DNA from: G963701675 sp963701675 | GTDB taxonomy: Bacteria > Planctomycetota > Planctomycetia > Gemmatales > Gemmataceae | Length of the DNA: 64,000 nt | Assembly: GCA_963701675.1 (NCBI GenBank) | Contig: OY969623.1 | Coordinates: 7,192,001 to 7,256,000 of the forward strand | Direction of reading: 5' to 3' | In this document: piece by piece, positions 53,034 through 61,104 of the stretch | Position numbering within the stretch: the stretch's first letter is position 1 | How the letters are laid out: each line of letters starts with the position of its first letter | Notes under the pieces: generated by a model | What the model saw: the letters and a program-made list of their open reading frames with translations, nothing else | Told to the model about the DNA's origin: nothing | Databases searched by the model: none | Program-made: the position numbers and the translations under genes

Positions 53034-54926
53034 CTACAGGGCCGCGAACTTGGTGACGAATCCGTCAGTGCTGTTCTCGCGATTCCGACGCTTGAACGCG
53101 TTCGGTGTTGTCGGAAAGTTACTGGACCTCGTCTCCCCTGCTATGTACACGCTACCGGGGGTTTCCACTGCGATCGCCCAGCCTCTGTCCGTGTTGAACC
53201 CACCAAGGTAGCTGGAATAGACCAGACCGCTACCCGGCGCGTTTAGTACGAGCAAGTAGGCATCTTCGCCGCCGTTGTACGTTTGATCGAAAGCGTCCGG
53301 GGTAGTCGCAAAGTCGAAGGAGGCGCTCCCTGTGACGTACGCGTTGCCGCTGATGTCAAGCTCGATCGCATGCGCAGAGTTACTGCCGCCACTAAGATAG
53401 GTTGAATACTGCAACGTGCCGCCATCCATCGCCAGCCGTGTTACAAAACCGTCACTTACGTCGCTAGGCAAATGCGTTGTGTCGAACGCACCTGGCGTGA
53501 CGGGGAAGTCAACCGATAAGGTAGTTCCAGCCACAAACGCGTTGCCCGTGTCATCAACCGCGATTCCGTTTCCACCGTCGCTCTTCTCTCCGCCCAAGTA
53601 TGTCGAGTAGAGCAGTTCGCTGGCGTCTGCATTGAGTTTCGCGACGAACGCGTCGGTGTCGCCGTGGTATGTCGGATCAAAGGCGTTCTCCGTTGGAAAA
53701 TCAGCCGATTGCGTGTCTCCAGTAAGGTAGGCATTCCCGTCGCCGTCGATGGCGATTCCCATCCCGTCCTCATTCTCCGAACCACCCAGATAACTCCCGT
53801 AGATGAGGGCACTGCCATCCGAGCTTAGTTTGGCCGCGAAAGCATCCCCCGGCGACCCGCCAAAGGAAACATCGAAGGCGCCAGCGGTCACCGGGAAATT
53901 CATCGAAGAGGTGCCTCCTATGAGGTAAGCGGCTCCACTTGGGTCGACAGCGATGTCGTTGGCCCCGTCGCTTCCAGCGCCTCCGAGGTACGTGGAATAA
54001 GCAAGAGCACTACCGTCCGCGTTCAATTTCGTAACGAATACATCCCCTGTGCGGTTGTACGATGTATCGAGAGCGCCGGGTGTGGTGGGGAAGTTCCGCG
54101 AACGTGTTGACCCGCTCACGTAGACATTGCCACCGGCATCGAGCGCAATCGCGCCAGCACGATCACCGTCGGCCCCTCCTATGTATTTCGCATAAATCAA
54201 GGCCGAGCCGTCCTCGTTTAGTTTGGCAACAAACGCGTCGTCACTGCCGCCGTTGAAACTCTCATCGAAAGCGGCCGCGGTGGTCGGGAACTTCGCTGAT
54301 GGGGTCTCTCCTGTCACGTACGCATATCCCTCGTCGTCCACGGCAACTTCGTAGACGAAGTCGTGCGCGCCCCCGGCGCCCAAGTAAGTCGAGTAACCGA
54401 GAACCAAGGGGTCGATGACCAACGGCCGGCTCGGATCATAGGCGCCGACATCAAAAGACACAAGGGGCGAGGGGCCAGGGGTCAGCGGGGAGGAAGACAG
54501 GCGGAAGCTGCCCGCCACCTGTTGCCGCGTGCCGTTGACCTCCTGGTAGATGTACGGTTTCTGTTGCCGGAGTTCGAAGTTGTCAGTTGTTCCGCCGATG
54601 GCGGATCCGTTGTCCGTAGCATCTGAAAGCACGAGGTCGCCGTTGGTGTCGATCTCGACGGAGGCGGCGCCGGTGAAGGTCAGTTGGATTTGGTTCGGGT
54701 CGGCGTGCGGTGAAACTACAAAATCATATTCAAGCTGTCCGCCGTTGCCGTAATAGACCAGGTCGATGCCGGGATAGACGTCGTCGTATTGGGCCTTGGC
54801 GAACGTCGGCACGTTGGTGTGCCATTGGTTCGGGTCGTTGCCGAGGAAGTAGTTGACTTTGGTCTCCAGTCCGCCGTGGCGGACCGCTCGCCCGTTGGGA
54901 TTGGCGCCGACAATTTGCATGCGCAA
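53034..54926 (-). CDS. SBBP-repeat beta-propeller surface protein (N-terminus incomplete)
   Basis: The frame encodes 630 residues. Residues about 20-180 match the DUF7948-type domain that precedes SBBP propellers (KVNYFLGNDPNQWHTNVPTF, YPGIDLVYYGN, LEYDFVVSPHADP, PLVIDPLVLGYSTYLG). About nine SBBP repeats follow, of the form GxAYVTGxTxSxxFPTTxGAFDxSxxGxxDAFVAKLNxDGSALxYSTYLGG. The listed start is a TTG. The frame continues upstream with conserved-looking SSIPGSCFTIGNPGSPQLL to a TAG near 54,988, so the start and the signal peptide are missing. It is therefore a 5'-truncated or frameshifted gene. Such proteins are exported and of unknown function. Confidence 0.78.
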   Translation of the reverse strand: MRMQIVGANPNGRAVRHGGLETKVNYFLGNDPNQWHTNVPTFAKAQYDDVYPGIDLVYYGNGGQLEYDFVVSPHADPNQIQLTFTGAASVEIDTNGDLVLSDATDNGSAIGGTTDNFELRQQKPYIYQEVNGTRQQVAGSFRLSSSPLTPGPSPLVSFDVGAYDPSRPLVIDPLVLGYSTYLGAGGAHDFVYEVAVDDEGYAYVTGETPSAKFPTTAAAFDESFNGGSDDAFVAKLNEDGSALIYAKYIGGADGDRAGAIALDAGGNVYVSGSTRSRNFPTTPGALDTSYNRTGDVFVTKLNADGSALAYSTYLGGAGSDGANDIAVDPSGAAYLIGGTSSMNFPVTAGAFDVSFGGSPGDAFAAKLSSDGSALIYGSYLGGSENEDGMGIAIDGDGNAYLTGDTQSADFPTENAFDPTYHGDTDAFVAKLNADASELLYSTYLGGEKSDGGNGIAVDDTGNAFVAGTTLSVDFPVTPGAFDTTHLPSDVSDGFVTRLAMDGGTLQYSTYLSGGSNSAHAIELDISGNAYVTGSASFDFATTPDAFDQTYNGGEDAYLLVLNAPGSGLVYSSYLGGFNTDRGWAIAVETPGSVYIAGETRSSNFPTTPNAFKRRNRENSTDGFVTKFAAL

Positions 54927-55658
54927 CAGTTGGGGCGAGCCGGGGTTACCAATTGTGAAACACGATCCAGGAATTGAACTTGCGCTGTCAATCTACCCGC
55001 AAAGCATTCTCTTTCAAGGAGATGCGTTGCTGCATTACATGGTGTTTCATCGAAAGCGAGGCTAAGCAATACTCCTACCGACGGCCTGGCACGGAACTAC
55101 CCGAACTGGCCCCGCCCCGGCCATTTTCCCGAGAACCATCGCCTTTACCAGCGAGCAAGTGTATTGCCTCGTGGAACGGGGCCTTTATCAGAAACACTGG
55201 CGGTCACACCGAAGCGAAAAAATGACGTTTTGATACCCACCAAGTTTCTTTGGCGCGGGTCGTCGATCTGCTCAGTATTTTTCTCTCACTTGCTTGCATT
55301 CGATTGCGGGCGCGATATAAGAGCGGAATTAAGGGCGTGACGAGCGACGCACACCCCAATCTGGAAGAACTTGTAGACAAGATGCTCAAGAGCACGGCCT
55401 GGGTGCAGCTCATCGGAATTCCCCAACTTTTATGAGACTAAGGAACAGAAGGACAAGCAAAAAGAATCGATTCAAGCGTCGGCAGAGAAGAGCTTCGGAG
55501 AGCGGCGATACTCACGGAAGCAGTCTATCCCGTCGTTCTTCGGCATGGTGTACGGACCTCGTGGGTCGATTTGGAATTGGACGTCTGGAACGTGCTGCGG
55601 GAAAACGTCAAGGAATGGGGACGGAAGTCCGCTGCGAAAGGCGAGTGATGCGTGGTGA
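54927..55658. other. Gene-remnant region upstream of the SBBP gene
   Basis: No intact gene was found in about 730 bases. The right end (54927-54985) continues the SBBP frame. On the plus strand, 55444-55648 holds an open frame without ATG that reads RRAAILTEAVYPVVLRHGVR and ends VLRENVKEWGRKSAAKGE with a TGA; it looks like the C-terminus of an unidentified protein. A short frame at 55250-55435 has no recognisable content. Confidence 0.4.
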
Positions 55659-55775
55659 GAGGTTTTCACCGGCATGATGGGCGTGACCCTGTTCGGCGAC
55701 TTCCTGACGCCGGTGTTCTTCTACGTCGTCCGGTGGCTCAGCGGACAAGAGAGGCGCGTTCACACCAATCAATAG
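55659..55775 (+). pseudogene. C-terminal fragment of an RND-family (AcrB/HAE1-type) efflux permease
   Basis: The frame reads EVFTGMMGVTLFGDFLTPVF and then FYVVRWLSG before ending at TAG (55773-55775). This matches the last transmembrane helix of HAE1-type multidrug efflux permeases, where GMMGVTLFGIFLTPVFFYV is strongly conserved. Only about 38 residues of a normally 1,000-residue protein remain, and the frame is preceded directly by a stop. It is a leftover of a pump gene removed by deletion, and lies next to a DoxX gene. Confidence 0.65.
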
Positions 55776-55789
55776 AAATGAGGTGCTGC

Positions 55790-56275
55790 ATGAGTACAGC
55801 TATAACTGGATCGCAAGACCGCCCGGCGGTGGACGTCGCTCTGCTCGTAGTGCGCGTCATTGTCGGGATCATCTTTGTCGCCCATGGCGCCCAGAAGCTC
55901 TTCGGGGTTTTCGGTGGGCCGGGTCTGACGGCAATGGTCCAACCGCCCCCGAATGGCATGGGGCTGCTCGGTTATCCCGTGACCATCGGTGAGTTCTTCG
56001 GTGGCCTGGGGCTTATTGTCGGATTCTTGAGCCGCTTCTCCGCGGCTTCGTTGATCGTCATCATGTTCGGGGCCATCGGTCGCCGGTCCCGGAAAGTTTG
56101 CCATCGGGCGCTTCTTGCCCCTGCCAAAAACGGCCGGGACGGGAAGCATAGGTCAAAGCTTGGTTCTTCGGACGAGCAGGCACGAGAAACTCCCTTGCTG
56201 ATGGCGACGTTTAATTACTGGATAACTTTGGGCGATTGTCCGTCTTTGCGTTGGCGCTATCGGCTCCCGATTTAG
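55790..56275 (+). pseudogene. DoxX-family membrane protein, C-terminus disrupted
   Basis: The ATG at 55790 is preceded by AGGTG. Residues about 12-85 are typical DoxX: ALLVVRVIVGIIFVAHGAQKLFGVFGGPGL, then LLGYPVTIGEFFGGLGLIVGFLSRFSAASLIVIMFGAI, forming three membrane helices. After GAI the sequence becomes unrelated, losing the fourth helix. In the next frame, the following bases read VAGPGKFAIGRFLPLP, which resembles the C-terminal end of DoxX proteins. An internal deletion of about 50 codons with a frame change near 56070 explains both. The truncated protein is unlikely to function. Confidence 0.7.
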
Positions 56276-56722
56276 CCAAATGGCGAAACTGCCACAGGAA
56301 GGCAGCCAGCCGATCCACCATATGCTCCGGTGCCAGACGTTGGGCGACAACGACGTTGGGTACTTGGCTCTCTAGGGATGGACTGGTCATCTGTCGTGCC
56401 GCGATCCAAAGTACTGCCGCGGCTAGTTTGCGTCCGGAGAGGGAAGGTCTGGCACGATCGGCGACCCCCACGATGTCATCGAAGATATCGCGGGCCGCGG
56501 GCAGGTCGGCCGGAAGCAGCGCCGCACACCGGACCGTTCCCATTGATAGATACGCACAAAGGCAGCGATCTTGAGAAGCAAATCCGGAGTTAGAGGCGTA
56601 CGCGGAGGCACGTCGAGCGCTTTCAGGAAACAACTGACGAGGTCGGTTTGGCGATGGGCTTCGCGGACAAATGGCACCAAATAATTGACCACATCGTCGC
56701 GTTCATCCGAATGGTTCTTCAT
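56211..56722 (-). pseudogene. Frameshifted hypothetical gene
   Basis: One frame starts at an ATG (56722) and reads VNYLVPFVREAHRQTDLVSC, then LLLKIAAFVRIYQWER; it degrades after about residue 68. The other frame, from about 56,530 to 56,211, continues with AARDIFDDIVGVADRARPSL and MVDRLAAFLWQFRHLAKSG. A single-base shift near 56,520-56,535 would give a helical protein of about 165 residues. The family was not recognised. The start overlaps the stop of a small upstream frame by an ATGA, which suggests the two were translated together. Confidence 0.45.
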
Positions 56723-56874
56723 GCGAAGTCCTTTCGCGTGGTTATTGTCGGGCTAACCCAAAGGCCCCACTCCTCAATATCCGAACCAATCGAGCTGCGA
56801 AAGGGCAGATTGACACAAACCGCAGTGCGCCGCAGATCGCCGCGGCGCGTCACCAATAGGTACCTCTGAACCAT
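56719..56874 (-). CDS. Small hypothetical protein
   Basis: A 51-codon frame from the ATG at 56874 (MVQRYLLVTRRGDLRRTAVC) ends with a TGA that overlaps the start of the downstream frame (56722) in an ATGA. The overlap suggests translational coupling. No ribosome-binding site is clear and no family was recognised, so it may be a spurious frame within a remnant region. Confidence 0.3.
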   Translation of the reverse strand: MVQRYLLVTRRGDLRRTAVCVNLPFRSSIGSDIEEWGLWVSPTITTRKDFA

Positions 56875-57022
56875 GTCAAGCAAACTTGTGGAAATTCGCA
56901 ATAACCAGGGAAGAGAGCATTGAGTTTTTCGGCGATTCTTAGACGGTCTGATACGTAACAAAAAGACTCGCACCCCGGCCCGCGATTCGCGGGCCGGCCC
57001 TCCTCCGATAATGGGTAGTCTG

Positions 57023-57463
57023 CTACGTTGCCTTCCTGCCGGGTTTCCTGGTCTTCGTAATCACCGGCGGCATATGCACGCCTTCGACAAAAGTGGTCAC
57101 CTCGGCCGCAGCTAACGCCCGTCGTTCGCCGGCGCTCCATTGACTCGGATATTGGCACACCGGCATTTGGTGTTGACGATACAGTTCATTCAGCGGACTT
57201 TCTTCGATGATGACTCGAACGGATCTTCGTCGCTGGATCGGAGCGAGCTTGGCTTTCCGTTGGCAGTTGGTGAGTTTGTCTTTTAAGACCTCCACCTTTG
57301 CATATCGGTAGGGTTCGTTGTTCGCGAGGATCAAGTAGGCGATGGTTACTAGCTTGCGCACCGTGGCGATTACCGCCACGTTGTACTTCTTGCGCTTGCG
57401 GAGTCTCCGGAAGAAAGCCCCGATCGGTCCGGGATGATCTGACGCAGCCTGCACGGCTTGCAC
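57023..57463 (-). mobile_element. IS110-family transposase C-terminal fragment
   Basis: The 146 residues include HPGPIGAFFRRLRKRKKYNV followed by AVIATVRKLVTIAYLILANNEPYRY, the conserved end of the transposase_20 domain of IS110 (Piv/MooV-like) transposases. The catalytic N-terminal DEDD domain is absent. Just upstream the frame continues as FFFKDIRW and then a TAG before QVQAVQAAS, so the copy is truncated and also carries a nonsense codon. No terminal sequences were identified. The copy is therefore inactive. Confidence 0.7.
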
Positions 57464-57793
57464 CTGCTACCAGCGGATGTCCTTGAAGAAAAATGGGAGA
57501 ATTGCCGTCCGCTTTTGAGCATTTTGGTGTCTATTGAGGTTGGTTTTCTTGCGCGAGCCGTCGTCCGGAAGCGGACGCCGGCGGACGCCGACCCGGTGGG
57601 CCCGCCGGTTGTGGTGCCGTGATGTGGGACCGTGCCGGCACACCCGCAAATAGCGAAAACGATTCTCGTCGTTCTTCGATACAACGACAAGCTTGAAAGG
57701 TTCACCAACAAAAGGATTGCGTGCATGACTTACTTCAATCGCTCTCAGGGATCTGTGAGACGAATCGTAGAGTCCAAACGAGCCAGTAATTGA

Positions 57794-58055
57794 TGGCGGC
57801 CGAGAGTTGAGCCTCTGGAAGACCGTCTTCTGCTTTCATTTTGCACCGTCGACCGTCTCACCGATGCCAATCCACCGAATGGCGATGGAGTAGGCCAAAC
57901 CGGCGATCTGCGCTTCTGCATCAATCTCGCGAATAGTAACACAGACGATACGCGCATTACGTTCTCTGATTCCGGAACCATTCAGCTCTCTACCAGACTG
58001 CCGTCCCTCACCACCAATATCCACATCCACCAAGTGACCTGGCGGGCCGATCATC
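57794..58055 (+). pseudogene. N-terminal part of the 58056 beta-helix protein, with LEPR-XLL-like motif (shifted frame)
   Basis: The frame (after a TGA at 57791) reads RPRVEPLEDRLLLSFCTVDR, an LEPR-XLL-like N-terminal motif of planctomycete surface proteins, then QTGDLRFCINLANSNTDDTR, the segment that in related beta-helix proteins is LREAIxxANA, and STRLPSLTTNIHI. The following frame continues PGGPIIVRGENKSDLP. One base change near 58,030-58,040 is needed to join them. The ATG expected before the basic RPRV stretch is not in frame. Confidence 0.55.
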
Positions 58056-59804
58056 GTGCGAGGCGAAAACAAAAGTGACCTCCCTTGCGAACCGAGAGCC
58101 CTGCAAGGCGAACCTTACCGCGTTTTCACAATTGCAAGGAGCGCCAAGGTAACCATTGATGGCCTTACCATAAGAAATGGTTACGTCGTCAACGACGAAG
58201 ATGCTCCAAATCCTGGCGGCGGGGGTCTCTACAACGAAGGAGACCTCACGCTCATCAACACTACCGTGGCGGCCAACGTTGCGATAAACAACGTGGCTGA
58301 GGACACCTCAGGTGCTAGCGCCGGAATTGGCGGCGGTGGAATACACAATAGGGGAGTCCTGAGGATTGAACAGAGCAGAATAATCGGAAACTTTGTGTGC
58401 GGTACCGGCTTCGTAGATGGCGGAGGTATCTACAACAGAGAGGGAACACTTTTTATCAGCTCCACGACGGTTTCCGGAAACCGATCTGACGGAACTCCCA
58501 AGACCGTCAGCAGTAGCGTGAAGGCGCGGGGCGGCGGGATCTTTAATCGTGAGGGTATTCTAACGATCGACAGCAGCACGATTTCCTCAAACGTTTCCCA
58601 AGTCACGGGTCGTCGGAACGGGACGGCGGACGCGGCCGCCGAGGGCGGCGGGCTTTCGAGCAACGGTCAACCGTACTTCTTGTCCAACAAAGTGACACCT
58701 GTTTTTTGCCACATAACAACAAAGGGTTGCAAGTTCTTGTTGGCCAACGAAAAAACACCTGTTTCACGTGATTCATCAGTCGCCGATAAGCAGCACTTCA
58801 AACCATTCTGTAACGTGTCACGCGTGCAGATCATCAATTCCACAATCAGCGACAACATCGCCTTTTCGAATATGACCTTCTCGGATGACCAAGGCCAACC
58901 GAAGAGTCCGAGTAGGAGCGTTGGCGGCGGAATTTTTGACAAATGGACCACTTTCGTTATTAGATTTAGCACTATCGCTATGAATTCCGCCGTCGGTGGA
59001 GATCTAACGAATTCGGTCCAGGGCGGCGGGATTCTGGTGAGCCGCTCCGTCGTTGGCGCCTGCACGACGGACTACACGACGCTCGACCTTTACAGCACCA
59101 TAGTTGCAAGTAACTGGGTAACTGGTCCCAGCAACACCGAAGGGCCAGACGTATCCGATCCTGAGGGACTTGGCATCTCCCTGGGGCACAACCTAATCAG
59201 TAACACTCAGGCCGGCGGAAACGTCAGCTTTGACTGTGACCCGAAGCCGAACCGGAAAATGGACATATGCAACGAACCCGCGCGTCTTATTGCACTAACC
59301 GATAACCTTGGACCGACACAGACATTGGCATTAGCGCCGGGCAGTCCCGCGATAAATAATGGCGGCGATGCCGGCGCCCCACCTTGGGACCAACGCGGAT
59401 TCCCTCGGGTTTTCCCTGAGGGTTCTGATTTGATTGACATCGGTGCCTACGAATGCCAAAGTCACGATTGCACCCTGGAACCGATTCGAGCGCCACGTAG
59501 CGGTGGAGGAACATGGGCGAACGCGCTTGAAACTGTATCACCAGTTAGCGATCTCCAAGTTCCTGAATCTGACTCGGCGTTTCGCGAACCGAGAGGATTC
59601 GAACGTAGCGAACTGACCGAGGAAGGCACGACCAGTGTTCAATCCTCATTCGTCCTCCGGGCCCGCACGCGGACCCAGTCGATGCAGTCAAAGCTCCACT
59701 CCGGTGTTCCACCGTCAACGTGTTTCACGAGCCTTGAGTTTTTCTTGTCAAATGCGGGCCTGATGGCCGCACATGTCCGGGGGACAGAGCGACGAGGTCG
59801 CTGA
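58056..59804 (+). CDS. Choice-of-anchor Q / right-handed beta-helix surface protein (5' end in another frame)
   Basis: The frame starts with a GTG at 58056 that is not a real start. The 582 residues contain rungs such as GGGGLYNEGDLTLINTTVAAN, GGGIFNREGILTIDSSTISSN and GGILVSRSVVG, then the family ending LGPTQTLALAPGSPAINNGGDAGAP and DIGAYECQ. The upstream frame provides the N-terminus with the LEPR-XLL-like motif. It is a paralogue of the beta-helix protein at 51012 on the other strand. The C-terminal about 110 residues after the DIGAYECQ motif are not repetitive and have no obvious sorting signal. Confidence 0.75.
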   Translation: MRGENKSDLPCEPRALQGEPYRVFTIARSAKVTIDGLTIRNGYVVNDEDAPNPGGGGLYNEGDLTLINTTVAANVAINNVAEDTSGASAGIGGGGIHNRGVLRIEQSRIIGNFVCGTGFVDGGGIYNREGTLFISSTTVSGNRSDGTPKTVSSSVKARGGGIFNREGILTIDSSTISSNVSQVTGRRNGTADAAAEGGGLSSNGQPYFLSNKVTPVFCHITTKGCKFLLANEKTPVSRDSSVADKQHFKPFCNVSRVQIINSTISDNIAFSNMTFSDDQGQPKSPSRSVGGGIFDKWTTFVIRFSTIAMNSAVGGDLTNSVQGGGILVSRSVVGACTTDYTTLDLYSTIVASNWVTGPSNTEGPDVSDPEGLGISLGHNLISNTQAGGNVSFDCDPKPNRKMDICNEPARLIALTDNLGPTQTLALAPGSPAINNGGDAGAPPWDQRGFPRVFPEGSDLIDIGAYECQSHDCTLEPIRAPRSGGGTWANALETVSPVSDLQVPESDSAFREPRGFERSELTEEGTTSVQSSFVLRARTRTQSMQSKLHSGVPPSTCFTSLEFFLSNAGLMAAHVRGTERRGR

Positions 59805-59876
59805 CGCAGATCAAAGAGGACGTGGCTCGGATTGTTGTGTATCGCGGTTGGCACGGTTCCCCCGCCGCGCCGCGGG

Positions 59877-60290
59877 TCACGCACTCGCAGCGAGTTGATC
59901 CGTCTCCATTAGTCGATCCATGTCGAGGTATCTCCGGGCGCCCCATTTCGTCCCGGCCACATGCCGTAACCGAGCGGCCACGAGCATCAGGGCGGATCGG
60001 CCGTCAGGAAAATTGCCCACGACCCGCGTGCGCCGACGAATCTCCCGCATCAATCGTTCGAGTACGTTGTTCGTTCGCAGCCGGGCCCAGTGCTCGCGCG
60101 GAAACGCCATGTAGCTCAACGTCTCGTCGACTCCGGTTGGCACCAACTCGGCCGCTTGGCCCAGCTTCATCGCTTCCAGTTTCTCGGCCACCTGTCCGGC
60201 CTTCGTCTGAGCCGCGGCACGGTCTTCCTGCGCGTGGATCGCTTTGAGCATCGCCATCACTTCTTTGATCCGCCCTATAGTGGTCCACCG
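59877..60290 (-). mobile_element. IS256-family (Mutator-type) transposase C-terminal fragment
   Basis: The residues from about 60272 to 59877 read VMAMLKAIHAQEDRAAAQTK, LSYMAFPREHWARLRTNNVL, ERLMREIRRRTRVVGNFPDG and LMLVAARLRHVAGTKWGARR in order, the conserved C-terminal part of IS256 transposases, including the region around the last catalytic Glu of the DDE triad (NNVLER). The N-terminal two thirds is missing, and from 60290 the sequence is unrelated. The fragment is inactive. Confidence 0.85.
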
Positions 60291-60356
60291 AGTTTTGTAT
60301 TTACATTCGTACAGTCCGCGAGATACTGTCAAATCCTGTGTTCTGAGAAATCGGAA

Positions 60357-60600
60357 TCAGGCGGCTTCCTGCAATACTCCGTCGAGAAAAATCCTTCCTT
60401 TGAGAAGCAGTTCCAGGTGCTCATGGCCATTGAGCCGTCGCCAGCGCTTTTGAGCGGCCTGGGCCAACTTGAACATCATCGCTAAGCTCGTTTTCCGCGT
60501 ACCGCTCGTTTTTCGGTGACGAAGACGAATCGTCGCGAATGTCGATTCGATCGGGTTCGTGGTTCGTAGATGTTTCCAGTGCTCAGCCGGGAAGTCGGTG
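60357..60600 (-). mobile_element. Second, different IS256-family transposase C-terminal fragment
   Basis: On the minus strand 60600 to 60357 reads TDFPAEHWKHLRTTNPIEST, then FATIRLRHRKTSGTRKTSLA and LAQAAQKRWRRLNGHEH, ending in a TGA (60357-60359). FPAEHWKHLRTTNPIESTFATIRLR is the signature of a different IS256 subgroup from the fragment at 59877. Both its N-terminus and its flank are cut, at 60600 directly against SBBP sequence. Two unlike IS256 fragments lie side by side. Confidence 0.75.
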
Positions 60601-60930
60601 TCCGTTCTGGGAAATGCCTCCTACCTAGGTGGGGGCGCGATATTCAATGGAGGTGCGGACTATGGCACCGGAATCGCTTTGGATTCCAGCGGCAACGCGT
60701 TCGTGACGGGAATTACGTTCTCTGCTAACTTCCCTACGACGCCCGGTGCCTTTGACACAACGTATAATGCCGGCGGCAAAAGCGACGCCTACGTAGCCAA
60801 GTTCAATGCAACAGGATCCGCCCATCGTCGTTTGAGGTCGGATGACTAATTTCACCACGGTAATTCAAGCAGTTCTGACTTCCCCACGACTTCCGACGCT
60901 TTCGACAGGACGTACAACGGTAAGAGAACC
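60601..60930 (+). pseudogene. SBBP-repeat gene fragment interrupted by IS256 remnants
   Basis: From 60601 the plus strand reads VLGNASYLGGGAIFNGG, then GIALDSSGNAFVTGITFSA and NFPTTPGAFDTTYNAGGKSD, a full SBBP repeat. After about 60835 the frame shifts, and 60854-60930 encodes GNSSSDFPTTSDAFDRTYNG, a further half repeat. It has no start, no N-terminal domain, and begins directly at the transposase junction, so it is a decayed remnant of a gene like the one at 53034. Confidence 0.6.
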
Positions 60931-61104
60931 TGGCAACGTGGTGTCCGGTTTTGGGTAAATATGTGTCCATGAGTGTAGTCCGAATGCCGTATCCGTTGGT
61001 GCCCGCCAACAGGTTGTCAGCCGCTGTATGCGCCACGGCAATGAATGACTGGCCTCAGTCGTGTTGAGGTCCGGCCAGGCAATTACAGGAATGCGAGGTG
61101 CAGG

